Of a stretch of DNA of 64,000 nt, positions 35,055-43,923 are shown piece after piece (position 1 is the first letter of the stretch; every line of letters starts with the position of its first letter). Below the pieces are notes generated by a model, which was given only the letters and a program-made list of their open reading frames with translations, searched no databases and was not told where the DNA came from. The position numbers and the translations under genes are program-made. The stretch covers positions 496,001 through 560,000 of the forward strand of contig CBDCUP010000006.1 in assembly GCA_965222655.1 (NCBI GenBank), given 5' to 3'. The DNA comes from CAUZIZ01 sp965222655 (GTDB lineage Bacteria; Acidobacteriota; UBA6911; RPQK01; JAJDTT01).

Positions 35055-35957
35055 CTAGCCCTCCCGCAAGCGTCGGGCCGCCTCCGCCACCAGCGGATAC
35101 ACCAGCACCCGTTTCGGCGCTGCCGCCTCGCTCCGCGCCAGCCGATCCTCTCGCTTCCCGCCCCGCGTGCTCCCCAGCTCGATCCAGTTCGCCCCCCGAT
35201 AGCAGCTGCCCCGGTAGCGCTCCGGATCCACCAACGTCTCCACCAAAAACACCTCGACCCCGTAGCTCCGGGGCCAGTCCAGCGCCAGCTGCCGCACGGC
35301 CCGCGATAAGATCCGGCTCGCCAGGTTCTTGACCTGGACCCAGGGCAACACTAAATAGCGACTGTTCGAGACCACGTGCACCAGCTGGCGCGTCCGCGCC
35401 TCCGCCTCCCATCCGATCCAGCGGTCGCGCGCCGCAATCCGCCAGGCCGCGCTCGAAAACTGCACGCAGGCCACCACCCGCCCCGCCGGCTCCGAGGCGT
35501 AGACCAGGTAGCGCAGATGCGCCCCGAACGGCACCCGGTGGCCTAGATAGTGGTAGCGCCCCACCAGCTCCCGGAACAGCCCTCGTTGCTCCGGCGTCCG
35601 AACCGGCTGCAGCTGAATCTCGCCCAGGTCCCGGGCCGTGCCCACCAGCCGGGGACCCGGCTCTCCCCGCGCCGTCACCGGTACCCCGGTCGCTTTCCCC
35701 GGCGGCCGCCCCAGCCGCTTGGGGGGCAACACCAGCCCCCCCTGGCTCTCCAGCTTCTCCAGAAACTCCCGGCACTCCCGCGCTTTCAGCGACCCCGTGC
35801 GGCGCTTCCACCCCAGCAACTCGCACACGGTGGCGGCCAGTTCCATCCGGCTCAGACCCCCACACGTCCCCACGATCTCCCGGATCAGGGCCTGCTCCGC
35901 TTTGCCCACCTCATGACCTAGGAATCGCGGCGCTTTGCTCTCCACACCCTCTGCCAC
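35055..35957 (-). CDS. DruA-like (DUF4338) protein
   Basis: A 300-residue protein. The N-terminal 80 residues form a helical, winged-helix-like region (ALIREIVGTCGGLSRMELAATVCELLGWKR, then RECREFLEKLESQGGLVLPP). The rest carries DUF4338 landmarks: ELVGRYHYLGHRVPFGAHLRYLVYASEPAGRVVACVQFSSAAWR, ARDRWIGW, VSNSRYLVLPWVQVKNLASRIL and VEVFLVETLVDPERYRGSCYRGANWIELG. DUF4338 includes DruA, the signature component of Druantia anti-phage systems. No other Druantia gene (such as the large helicase DruE) is present. It sits inside the terminal repeats of an ISKra4 element, upstream of the transposase, so a role in transposition is as likely as defence. Confidence 0.85.
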   Translation of the reverse strand: MAEGVESKAPRFLGHEVGKAEQALIREIVGTCGGLSRMELAATVCELLGWKRRTGSLKARECREFLEKLESQGGLVLPPKRLGRPPGKATGVPVTARGEPGPRLVGTARDLGEIQLQPVRTPEQRGLFRELVGRYHYLGHRVPFGAHLRYLVYASEPAGRVVACVQFSSAAWRIAARDRWIGWEAEARTRQLVHVVSNSRYLVLPWVQVKNLASRILSRAVRQLALDWPRSYGVEVFLVETLVDPERYRGSCYRGANWIELGSTRGGKREDRLARSEAAAPKRVLVYPLVAEAARRLREG

Positions 35958-36209
35958 AAACCTACGCTAGCAAACCGACGCACAAATGTCCAGTGCTTTT
36001 TTCCCTCTTTCAATTTTTCATCGCACCGGGATTCCACCGACTCACAGCGGGCAGAGTCTCAGGCCCGGCCCGGCGGCTATCCGAGCGCACCGCAATCCGA
36101 CGCGTTTTAGCCGACTTATGCCCTTCGCCAAGCCTTATCTCGCCCAAAAGCGCCACTCGCTACGATTCGGACCCGGCTAACCTATTGTCAATAAAGGATA
36201 ATGGTTCGC
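35958..36209. other. Non-coding end of the ISKra4 element
   Basis: About 250 bp upstream of the DruA-like gene, up to the terminal repeat. It should contain the promoter for both element genes. I see no confident -10/-35 pair, and short frames on the plus strand look fortuitous. Confidence 0.6.
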
Positions 36210-36227
36210 TCTAAAAGAGCCGCACCC

Positions 36228-36432
36228 GAATCATTTGAGTCGCCCGCTCGTTGGGTCGATACCAGAAATTACGTCCCAGATCCCGGGGTGTCCGGGGAAA
36301 CGACCCCATCGGATATCGCTTGCCTCGTTCCATGATCAGAACCTTGTTTCCGAATTTCTTGGCAAGGCGGCAGCCGGTAATTGCACCTCCAAAGCCGCTG
36401 CCGATAATCACCGCTTCGTACTGCTCTTGCAT
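36228..36432 (-). pseudogene. GMC oxidoreductase 1, N-terminal part (split by ISKra4)
   Basis: The first 67 or so codons of the disrupted gene: MQEQYEAVIIGSGFGGAITGCRLAKKFGNKVLIMERGKRYPMG contains the FAD-binding GxGxxG and the Glu that binds ribose. The native part ends at QMI, within the 9-bp target copy. The frame then runs a few codons into the element and stops at 36,211. A good ribosome-binding site precedes the ATG (AAAGGGAACCCGGTC). Confidence 0.9.
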
Positions 36433-36505
36433 GACCGGGTTCCCTTTCTATCCCACCTGACGAAAACTCTCGGGGCGCTCTCTTCCCTGCTCTCGCGGCC
36501 GCCGG

Positions 36506-38122
36506 CTACTGATTCTTCGGCGTTTCCGAATCGCCTGGCTCCATTTCGCGATCGTGAATCAACTGGAAAGCGACTCGCTCTGCCAGCGCCGAGATGGTCA
36601 GAGACGGGTTGACTGCCAAGGCCGTCGGAATAATGGCTCCGTCAGCCACGTACAAACCGGGATAACCCCACACCTCTCCGCGATCATTCACCACGCTGCT
36701 GTCGCGACCATCGCCCATGAAGCAGCCTCCCAGGGGATGGGCCGTGACGAGCTTTCTGAAGGGCCAGTTCCAGAGTACACTCCCGACGTACTTCCCATTT
36801 ATCCCCCGACTCAAGCTCTCCATGGCCTCTTCCATTTCCCGAAACATCTGCCGGCTCCGCCGGTGGCTCCAATCGATGTCGACACTGCCGTTCTTGAGCC
36901 GCAGTCGACCATCGGCGGCATCGGTTCCCATCCCGAGATAAGGCAGGAGTCGAGTAGTAGCACCTCCGCGGAAAAGCCGATCGGCCTCGAAATCGATCTT
37001 CCCGGTGCCGATCCCCAGACTGTCCAGCAGATAACTCTTTCCTGCCCGCAGAAGGTTGCCCAGGCGATTCCGGTTGGGGATCATCCCCTCCAACATCCAG
37101 ATAAAGGGATCTGGGAAGCCCAGGTCCTCAATGTATATCTTGTTGTTCCTGGTCGAGAATTCAGCTCCCGCCGTGATACTTGGACCCCGTGCCGGATCCA
37201 CCTCTACTTCCGCGCCCACGGTCGCTGCCAGCAAGAAATCTCCGTTACCCGAAAACCGGCTTCCCAACATCGGACTCAGATCCGGCAGAGTCTTGTACTG
37301 ATCTCTACAGCGCAGGAGCAACTCATTCGAGCCCAGCGTCCCTGCTGCTACCACGATCTTCTTGCCGACTACGGAGCCGGCTTCCCTTGATCCCGGTTGG
37401 TCCGGGTCGATGCGATCGAAGTGAACCCGGTAGCCCTGATCCCCCAAAGAATCCAACCTGGAAACCTCGTGGAGGGGAAACAAGTCGGCACCGTTACGCT
37501 TGGCGACCGGGATGTAGTTCAGGTCCAGGGTTCCCTTCGAATGGACAGCGCATCCCAGCATGCAATTGCCCGAGTAGTCACAGGCGCTTTGCGGAATGCC
37601 GCTGTGGGGATTGAGGCGATCGACCCCGGTATAGACACCAATAGGGACCAGTTCCGGATCCCTGCCGGCAGCCTTCGCCGCTTGCATGAAAGCCTTGGTT
37701 CGGGCAGGGAGTTCACGACCGGCCGGTGGGTTCAGCTTCTCAGAATCCAGCATGTCTTCCGCCACACCATAGTAGGGATCCATCACCTCTCTGCTAATGG
37801 AACCGGGCCAGTTGGGTAGAGAGAAGATCCCTGCGGGAGTCCTCAGGTGCACGTTGAAGTAATGGAGTGAACCCCCACCCACTCCACAACCTTGCACTAC
37901 GTCGATGCGTTTGAATGCCTTATATTCGAGAAAACCCAGACTCTTGCCTTCCCTCCAGAAGGACTTGGAGACCTCTGCTGGAGATCTGGGAAAGTCAAGC
38001 TTATCCCACTGTCTTCCTCGCTCCAGAATGCAGACGGAACGCCCCGCCTGAGAAAGCCGACAAGCGGTGATCGCCCCCCCGAATCCTGAACCGATCACGA
38101 CGACATCGTAAGACTCCTTCAT
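36506..38122 (-). CDS. GMC oxidoreductase 2 (cholesterol-oxidase-like)
   Basis: A 538-residue intact FAD oxidoreductase, paralogous to the split gene just downstream. It shows SYDVVVIGSGFGGAITACRLSQAGRSVCILERG (FAD Rossmann motif), QGCGVGGGSLHYFNVHLRTP, SACDYSGNCMLGCAVHSKGTLDLNY, KIVVAAGTLGSNELLLRCR, FSGNGDFLLAA, VTAHPLGGCFMGDGRDSSVV and GYPGLYVADGAIIPTALAVNPSLTISALAER. The His in HPLGGC is the usual active-site residue. No signal peptide is seen, so it is probably cytoplasmic. Likely substrates are sterol, terpenoid or other hydroxylated lipids. It lies 73 bp from the start of GMC 1. Confidence 0.9.
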   Translation of the reverse strand: MKESYDVVVIGSGFGGAITACRLSQAGRSVCILERGRQWDKLDFPRSPAEVSKSFWREGKSLGFLEYKAFKRIDVVQGCGVGGGSLHYFNVHLRTPAGIFSLPNWPGSISREVMDPYYGVAEDMLDSEKLNPPAGRELPARTKAFMQAAKAAGRDPELVPIGVYTGVDRLNPHSGIPQSACDYSGNCMLGCAVHSKGTLDLNYIPVAKRNGADLFPLHEVSRLDSLGDQGYRVHFDRIDPDQPGSREAGSVVGKKIVVAAGTLGSNELLLRCRDQYKTLPDLSPMLGSRFSGNGDFLLAATVGAEVEVDPARGPSITAGAEFSTRNNKIYIEDLGFPDPFIWMLEGMIPNRNRLGNLLRAGKSYLLDSLGIGTGKIDFEADRLFRGGATTRLLPYLGMGTDAADGRLRLKNGSVDIDWSHRRSRQMFREMEEAMESLSRGINGKYVGSVLWNWPFRKLVTAHPLGGCFMGDGRDSSVVNDRGEVWGYPGLYVADGAIIPTALAVNPSLTISALAERVAFQLIHDREMEPGDSETPKNQ

Positions 38123-38461
38123 ACTCTCTTCTCACTCCTGACTGCTCAGTTGGGAAAGGGTTTCCATCAACACCAAGAGAGGTCAATCCCAACGGGATTG
38201 CGTATTCCAGCCCAGGGTTTCCCAACCCTGGGTAAGAGAGTCAACCCCTTAATAATCAACCCTGTAAGCGTTGCGTCCTGACCCAGTTGTAGCCCTTCTG
38301 TACGCAACCCATTCAGGGTTGAAATCCAGGCGTGCCGCCGTTGACCCAGGGTTCGGAAACCCTGGGCTGAAATACGGAATCCCTTCAGGATTCACGTCCC
38401 TCCTTTACACTGTTTCGCACTGTTCACTGCTCACTGCTCACTCTGAAACCTGTCCCTCGAT
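38123..38461. repeat. Intergenic cluster of palindromic repeats
   Basis: About 340 bp without a gene. It contains several short palindromes: CCCAGGGTTT-CCC-AACCCTGGG near 38,212, ACCCAGGGTTC-GGAAACCCTGGG near 38,342, and repeated CAACGGGATTG / CTTCAGGATTC motifs. The AACCCTGGG core is also the target core of the IS110 element at 16,262. Confidence 0.7.
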
Positions 38462-39784
38462 TCAGACGCCCGGAGGATCGTAGACGGAGAAGGCCTTCTC
38501 GATCATCTTGTCGTAGTCACCGTCAAACCGGTCGATCTCGTAACAACCCAGGGGATGAGAGATGGCGTTCATGAGGCACTTGTTACAGTGAGTGCAAGGT
38601 CGCTCCGGCTCCTCCTTCCCCTGCTCGAAAGATCTCACCAGATCCGGATTGGCGACCAGAGCCCGGGCGATGGTTACCCCATCACAGTCCCCAGCCTCCA
38701 GCACCTGGCGGATATAAGAAGCCCTCTGAAAACCACCGGTGACCAGAACCGGAACATTGACGGCTTGCTTGATCCCTCTGGCGTCGGAAACGCTTATGCC
38801 TTCGATGTTGAGCCCCTTCTTGGGACGGTTCCAGAGCCAGCTGAAGATGGGCCGCAGTACGCGATAGCGGAAAAGAGCATAGTTGCGATGGGTCAGCACT
38901 CCGCTGGGCAGCATCGTAGGATACGACTTGAGGACGAAGTCAAAGGGGAACCCCCCGATCGGGTTGAGCGGATGGGGAAACATGCTTCCGGTCGAGACGT
39001 GGAACGCGTCCACACCAGCCTCCTCCAACCACTTGCACACCTGAATTGAGTCCTCCAGGGTATTTCCACCTGACCTGAATGGGTTCAGGACATTATCGTG
39101 GTCGACAGCGCTGATTTTCATCTGCAAATGAAAATCATCGCCCACCTCCTTACGGATCGCTCTCACGATGTCCAGAACGAAGCGCGCCCGGTTCTCCAAA
39201 GAGCCACCGTAATCATCCTCGCGATCGTTGATGGCAGAACTCAGGAACTGGGTAATCAGATAGCCGTTGGCACCATGCAGTTCCACCCCATCCAAACCCG
39301 CCTCGCGCGCCCGCCTGGCGCCGTTGGCAAAGAGCTGAGCCATCTCCTTGATCTCTTCGAGGGTCATGGCCCGGCACAGAATGCCATGGAAGGGATCCTT
39401 GGAATCGGTCGAGCTGACGACGACCCGGTTCATGTTGTCGATGCCGCCAATGTCCTGCTGCCTACCAGAATGACTGAGCTGTAGAATGAAATGGCAATCA
39501 TGACGATGGACTGCCTCACCCACCTTCCTCCAGAAACCGATGCGTTCATCCCGATCGATGCAGGCGTAATTGGGCAGGATACGCCCCTTGGTGGTCACTG
39601 GTACGAAGGAGGAGATGATCGTCCCCACACCACCTCGGGCAAAACTCTCTTCCCAATTGATTCGAGCCTGGCTCCCCGATCCGTCGTAGTTGCCGAACCG
39701 GCCCGAAATATTGGAGCGAAAGACGCGATTCTTGACGGTAAGGTTCCGGAACTTCAGAGGACTGAAAATAATGTCGTCTGGCAT
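38462..39784 (-). CDS. NADH:flavin oxidoreductase (old yellow enzyme family)
   Basis: About 440 residues. I chose the ATG at 39,784 because AAGGAGGGAAGTGGAG precedes it; codons further upstream are low-complexity. The TIM-barrel FMN domain shows FSPLKFRNLTVKNRVFRS, LQLSHSGRQ, GLDGVELHGANGYLITQFLSSAINDREDDYGGSLENRARF and PVLVTGGFQ followed by GDCDGVTIARALVANPDLV. A C-terminal cysteine cluster (CTHCNKCLMNAISHPLGC) recalls the iron-sulfur site of 2,4-dienoyl-CoA reductase-like enzymes, though no second NAD domain follows. It probably reduces an alpha,beta-unsaturated carbonyl compound. It lies head to tail with the GMC genes. Confidence 0.87.
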   Translation of the reverse strand: MPDDIIFSPLKFRNLTVKNRVFRSNISGRFGNYDGSGSQARINWEESFARGGVGTIISSFVPVTTKGRILPNYACIDRDERIGFWRKVGEAVHRHDCHFILQLSHSGRQQDIGGIDNMNRVVVSSTDSKDPFHGILCRAMTLEEIKEMAQLFANGARRAREAGLDGVELHGANGYLITQFLSSAINDREDDYGGSLENRARFVLDIVRAIRKEVGDDFHLQMKISAVDHDNVLNPFRSGGNTLEDSIQVCKWLEEAGVDAFHVSTGSMFPHPLNPIGGFPFDFVLKSYPTMLPSGVLTHRNYALFRYRVLRPIFSWLWNRPKKGLNIEGISVSDARGIKQAVNVPVLVTGGFQRASYIRQVLEAGDCDGVTIARALVANPDLVRSFEQGKEEPERPCTHCNKCLMNAISHPLGCYEIDRFDGDYDKMIEKAFSVYDPPGV

Positions 39785-39825
39785 CTCCACTTCCCTCCTT
39801 GGGAGCCGTTTAGCCTTCTTTTCTT

Positions 39826-39968
39826 CCCCTTGCCTCTGCCCGTGCCCTTGCCCTTGCCCGGACCGCTCCTCTGGTTGCATCAAGTCTCATGACCAGCCCC
39901 GTCAGCCATGAAGAACGTTCCAGACCAGAAAGACGGGCAAAGGCAAGGGCACGGGCAAAGGCAAGGGG
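39826..39968. repeat. Low-complexity inverted repeat
   Basis: A roughly 33-bp arm made of CCCTTGCC, TTTGCCCGTGCCC-type units at 39,826-39,861 is repeated as its complement at 39,935-39,968. The arms could form a long hairpin with a loop of about 75 bases upstream of the flavin oxidoreductase gene. Confidence 0.75.
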
Positions 39969-40020
39969 CTGAAACCATATATCCCGCTGGGATTGACCGT
40001 AATGGCAATCAGAACACCCG

Positions 40021-40440
40021 CTAATCCTCTCGCTGCAGACACAGATAGGCTTTGATCAGGATCACGGCGAACACGATGTTGCCAGGGGGAGCTATGAACA
40101 AGCCCATCTTCCCGTACCAGGTCACGCTTTCAGCGAAATAGATGTAGGTCCAATCAGAAAACACCTCGGTCAATCGGATACCAGCGACCAGGGGCAACCA
40201 ATAGGGCTGACTCGTCCACTTCAACAAGGCAATAAACTGGAACAGCGAGAAGGCCACCCAGAGTGCCCCAGTGCGGCGCAATAACCCCTGAGGGTCGACA
40301 TAGTCGGCGCCATGAAAAAGCTGAAACCAGGTCTCTGGAGCGAAGAAACACAGGGAGGAAAGAACAACATCCAAAACCACCAGGGCAAATAGAAAAAGGT
40401 TCATCCCCAGCTTAAACTTGGCACTTATCTGGCTCATCAT
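40021..40440 (-). CDS. Small four-helix membrane protein, unknown function
   Basis: About 139 residues with four hydrophobic segments (FLFALVVLDVVLSSLCFF, TGALWVAFSLFQFIALL, LPLVAGIRLTEVFSDW, LFIAPPGNIVFAVILIKAYL). The start MMSQISAKFKLG at 40,440 has TTGGGGGAA upstream; longer frames start in unlikely sequence. I do not recognise the family. It is read in the same direction as the OYE and GMC genes and could be a membrane partner of that cluster. Confidence 0.7.
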   Translation of the reverse strand: MMSQISAKFKLGMNLFLFALVVLDVVLSSLCFFAPETWFQLFHGADYVDPQGLLRRTGALWVAFSLFQFIALLKWTSQPYWLPLVAGIRLTEVFSDWTYIYFAESVTWYGKMGLFIAPPGNIVFAVILIKAYLCLQRED

Positions 40441-40785
40441 TTTCCCCCAACTCGATTCAAGTGAAACATCGAATCCTTCCCTGACTCCCGAACACTCTCC
40501 GGGCGACCCTTCTTCCCGCCCCATGCGGGAGCAAGCAAAAAGCCGCGAGGCTCTAGCGCACCAGAACTCATAGAGAAGCGAGTCGAGTTCCCGCCTGAAA
40601 ATGGACGGGCATTTCATTTCGGAACTGCCCGGAAAACACGTAGCTACAGGGTCTTTCTGATCGGCAGAAACTTGAAACGGAGGTTAATTCCTGGTGTCAC
40701 CAATTGCAAGCACTTTGTGTGGGAAAAACGAGTGCAGCAGGCCTGAACGGGTGGGGGAGAACCTCCTTGACAGGAGAATTACCGT
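40441..40785. other. Divergent intergenic region
   Basis: About 345 bp between the minus-strand oxidoreductase group and the plus-strand cytochromes. It must hold promoters for both directions. I see no confident operator or riboswitch. A short CCGCGAGG-type palindrome near 40,545 is the only structure noted. Confidence 0.5.
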
Positions 40786-42459
40786 ATGCTGTACTCCCTC
40801 CAGAGCCTGATCCCGACCGGGAATCGAAGCGCATCCAACCCGGAGAAAGATTGGTATCGAGCCGAAGATGGGACTGGAATCCTGCGGTCAGGAACTGTCG
40901 AAGAGTCAGGGCCCGGACTTGTCGGGGTCCCGAGAGTATCCCCTCTCAGAAAAATGGCATCAGCGTCTCCCGATCGAGTCCGCTTTCCGATGGGCAGAGA
41001 TGAAAAGGAGATGAGCGTCAGCCAGCAGAAGCATAGAGGACGGAGCTGGATCGTCCCGCTGATCATCCTCCTCGGGATCGGCTACTTCGCGTGGCGTTTC
41101 GGGCGCAACTCGCCGGTGATCCATTCCGACATCATCGAACACTACAAGTACGGCTCCCTGGGAAGCGAGGCGTTCTCTCCCCCGTTCTGGATCTGGAAGG
41201 CCCTACCGAAGGTTTTTCCGGAGCACCTACCCGGAAAGGGATACGCGTCACTGGGTTTCATCTTCGAGCTTGATAGGGATTTACCTATCGGCTTCTCCCA
41301 AAGACGCCTCAGCGGATTCGACGGGATTGGTCTCAACTGCGCCTTCTGTCACACCGGCACGGTGAGGGACTCAGCCGAGGCCAAACCGCGCATCTACGTT
41401 GGGATGCCGGCCCATGGCTTCGATATCATGGGTTACTTCCGCTTCCTCATCAACTGTGCCTTGGACCAGCGCTTCACCGGCGATCATCTGGTTCCTGTCA
41501 TGGAGTCGCTGGGGGCGAACTTCGACTTCATCGACCGCTTTCTGTACAGCTACGTGCTGATCCCCCAGGTACAGGCAGGCTTGATTCGGCTGCGTGACCG
41601 TCTGAAGCCCCTGATCCTCAACCCCGAGGTCCCTGACTGGGGACTGGGACGGGTCGACACCTTCAATCCCTATAAGGCTTTGCAACTCAATTACCCGATG
41701 GACCAGATTCCCGTCGACGAGCTCACGGGTGCGGCCGATTATCCTCAGATCTGGAACCAGGGTCCGCGAGAGGGACACTATCTCCACTGGGACGGGAACA
41801 ACAATTCAGTGGACGAGCGAAACCTGGGTGCCGCACTGGGCACCGGTGCAACCCCCACATCGCTTGACCTGGACGCCCTCGAACGCATCGGCACCTGGCT
41901 CCGGGATTTTCCACCTCCCAAGTATCCTTATGCAGCGGATCAACGCCTGGCCGCACAGGGAGGGGACATCTACCGGAAGAAGTGTGCCGACTGCCATGAT
42001 TTCGGGGGGTCTCGCATCGGGACTGTCATCCCACTGAAGGCCATCCGCACCGATCCCTATCGCTTGCACAGCTACACCTACGACCTGACCGTGAATCAGG
42101 CGACGCTCTACTCGGGCTTTCCCTATCGCCTCAGCCACTGGCGCAAGACCAATGGCTACGCCTGTCAAGCCCTGGATGGGATCTGGGCCAGAGCCCCTTA
42201 TCTGCACAACGGTTCTGTTCCCTCGCTACGGGATCTGTTGGAGCTTCCCCAGGATCGTCCCCAGATCTTCTACCGCGGCTATGATGTTTTCGAGCCGACA
42301 AAGGTGGGTTTTGTGTCTGACGTCGCTGAGGCCGATGGTCGCAGCTATTTCCGGCACGACACCCGCGTCCCCGGGAATAGCAACGACGGCCACCTCTACG
42401 GCACCAATCTCTCCCCGGAAGAGAAAGAGGCTCTGGTTGAGTACATGAAAACGCTCTAG
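40786..42459 (+). CDS. Two-haem c-type cytochrome, paralogue 1
   Basis: A membrane-anchored periplasmic protein with one N-terminal helix (WIVPLIILLGIGYFAWRF) and two CxxCH haem sites, CAFCHTGTVRD and CADCHDFGG. Shared landmarks of the three tandem copies are EHYKYGSLGSE, GYASLGFIFE, DLPIGFSQR, VPDWGLGRVDTFNPYKA, HWDGNNNSVDERN, TNGYACQALDGIWARAPYLHNGSVPSL and FYRGYDVF. The architecture resembles di-haem peroxidases and RoxA-type oxygenases; which activity applies cannot be told. The start at 40,786 has AGGAG nine bases upstream. The in-frame ATG at 41,011 would give an N-terminus more like the paralogues. Confidence 0.82.
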   Translation: MLYSLQSLIPTGNRSASNPEKDWYRAEDGTGILRSGTVEESGPGLVGVPRVSPLRKMASASPDRVRFPMGRDEKEMSVSQQKHRGRSWIVPLIILLGIGYFAWRFGRNSPVIHSDIIEHYKYGSLGSEAFSPPFWIWKALPKVFPEHLPGKGYASLGFIFELDRDLPIGFSQRRLSGFDGIGLNCAFCHTGTVRDSAEAKPRIYVGMPAHGFDIMGYFRFLINCALDQRFTGDHLVPVMESLGANFDFIDRFLYSYVLIPQVQAGLIRLRDRLKPLILNPEVPDWGLGRVDTFNPYKALQLNYPMDQIPVDELTGAADYPQIWNQGPREGHYLHWDGNNNSVDERNLGAALGTGATPTSLDLDALERIGTWLRDFPPPKYPYAADQRLAAQGGDIYRKKCADCHDFGGSRIGTVIPLKAIRTDPYRLHSYTYDLTVNQATLYSGFPYRLSHWRKTNGYACQALDGIWARAPYLHNGSVPSLRDLLELPQDRPQIFYRGYDVFEPTKVGFVSDVAEADGRSYFRHDTRVPGNSNDGHLYGTNLSPEEKEALVEYMKTL

Positions 42460-42486
42460 TGAGCGGATGTGAGGAGGAGAAAGCCT

Positions 42487-43923
42487 ATGGCGAGTCATAG
42501 CAGAAGATCAAAGTGGATTGCACTGGCGATTCTGATGATCGTGGTTGGGGCTGTGGCGTATGTGATCTGGGACGGTCTGTTGCGTGAGGAGCCGCTTCAC
42601 TACGAGTCCGAACTAGAGCACTTCAAGTATGGATCGATTGGCACCGAGCGAGAAGGTCTAAGAGTGCCCTACTGGATCTGGCTCGTCCTGCCCCGGATCT
42701 TTCCCGAGTATCTCCCGGGACCGGGTGGATATGTTTCACTGGGCTTCGCCTGGGAAGAAGGCGGCGAGCTACCTATCGGGCTCACCAAGAAGGTGATCGG
42801 ACAACCGCTGGTAGGGATCAATTGCGCTATCTGCCACACTGCGACCGTCCGCGAGAACCGTTTCGACAAGCCCACCATTTTCCTGGCAGCTCCCGCCCAC
42901 CAGATCGATATACAGGGTTACTTTCGTTTTCTCTTCACCTGCGCCAGCGATCCCCGCTTCACCGCCACCAACATCCTCAACGCGATCGCACCGCTCTACA
43001 AACTCTCCTTCGTTGACCGACTTCTGTATCGGTTCATCCTGATTCCCCGGACCCGCAAGGGTCTACTTCAATTCAAGGAAGAGCTGGCCTGGATGGAGAG
43101 CCGACCGGACTGGGGTCGAGGCCGTATTGCCCCCTTCAATCCCGCCAAATTTCGCTACCTCGAGATACCCCAGGACGACACCATAGGAAACGCGGACAAT
43201 GTCTCGGTGTGGAACATGAAGGCCCGGTCGGACATCGGCAGCGTCTACCACTGGGACGGTTTGCTCAAAGGCTCCCTACAGGAAGTCGTGCTCAGCTCGG
43301 CCCTGGGCGACTCGGTTACCCCTGAAACACTGCCCCTCGAAGATCTCAAGCGAATCGAAACCTGGCTTCTCTCGGCTCCGGTCCCTGAATATCCCTATAA
43401 GGTCGACCAGGAATTGGCCCAACAGGGCGCTCCCGTATTCGAGCAGGAATGCGCTTCCTGCCACTCCTTCGAAGGCAAGAAAACGGGCAGTGTCATTCCT
43501 ATCGACGAGATCGGAACCGACCGACACCGGCTCGACATGTGGACCCAGGAGGCCACGGACGCCTACAACGCCTACGGCGACGAATACGACTGGGATTTTT
43601 CCAACTTTCAGAAAACCAACGGCTACGCGTCAGTACCCTTGGACGGAATCTGGCTCAGAGGTCCGTATCTACACAACGGCTCGGTCCCCTCTCTGACTGA
43701 GCTTTTGGAGCCGGTGGAGAATCGCCCCAAGCTCTTTTACCGTGGCTACGATGTCTACGACCAGGAAAAGGTCGGGTTTGTTTCCTCGGGAGGGGACGCC
43801 GAACGATTCGGTTTCCGATATGACACTGCCGTCCCCGGCAACAGCAACCAGGGACATGAGTATGGGACAGGCCTGGACCCCGAGTTGAAAAAGGCCCTTG
43901 TGGAGTATCTGAAAACCCAATGA
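42487..43923 (+). CDS. Two-haem c-type cytochrome, paralogue 2
   Basis: About 478 residues. The ATG at 42,487 follows GGAGGAGAAAGCCT. One N-terminal helix (WIALAILMIVVGAVAYVIW) is followed by the same blocks as paralogue 1: EHFKYGSIGTE, GYVSLGFAWEEG, INCAICHTATVRENR, VYHWDGLLKGS, CASCHSFEGKKTG, TNGYASVPLDGIWLRGPYLHNGSVPSL and FYRGYDVYDQEKVGF. Both haem sites are intact. It differs from the other two in replacing HWDGNNNSVDERN by HWDGLLKGSLQEV. The gap to paralogue 1 is 27 bp, and its TGA overlaps the ATG of paralogue 3. Confidence 0.88.
   Translation: MASHSRRSKWIALAILMIVVGAVAYVIWDGLLREEPLHYESELEHFKYGSIGTEREGLRVPYWIWLVLPRIFPEYLPGPGGYVSLGFAWEEGGELPIGLTKKVIGQPLVGINCAICHTATVRENRFDKPTIFLAAPAHQIDIQGYFRFLFTCASDPRFTATNILNAIAPLYKLSFVDRLLYRFILIPRTRKGLLQFKEELAWMESRPDWGRGRIAPFNPAKFRYLEIPQDDTIGNADNVSVWNMKARSDIGSVYHWDGLLKGSLQEVVLSSALGDSVTPETLPLEDLKRIETWLLSAPVPEYPYKVDQELAQQGAPVFEQECASCHSFEGKKTGSVIPIDEIGTDRHRLDMWTQEATDAYNAYGDEYDWDFSNFQKTNGYASVPLDGIWLRGPYLHNGSVPSLTELLEPVENRPKLFYRGYDVYDQEKVGFVSSGGDAERFGFRYDTAVPGNSNQGHEYGTGLDPELKKALVEYLKTQ

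Larger units (their letters stand above)
33339..36227 (-). mobile_element. ISKra4-family insertion sequence with DruA-like passenger
   Basis: The ends are perfect 18-bp inverted repeats, GGGTGCGGCTCTTTTAGA at 33,339-33,356 and its complement at 36,210-36,227. The element is flanked by the 9-bp direct repeat GAATCATTT (33,330-33,338 and 36,228-36,236). Length 2889 bp, GGG ends and a 9-bp duplication agree with the ISKra4 subgroup. It carries two genes on the minus strand, DruA-like then transposase. Upstream of them lie about 250 bp of non-coding sequence of lower GC content. The perfect ends and duplication suggest a recent insertion. Confidence 0.95.

Noticed and set aside
34322..35332. 336-residue plus-strand frame across the ISKra4 genes
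   Set aside because: Composition is almost wholly Pro, Ala, Ser and Arg. It is the antisense shadow of two genes with clear family motifs.
38123..38461. CRISPR-like array from repeated CCCAGGG and AACCCTGGG motifs
   Set aside because: Repeats are short palindromes of unequal spacing without uniform spacers, and there are no cas genes in the window.
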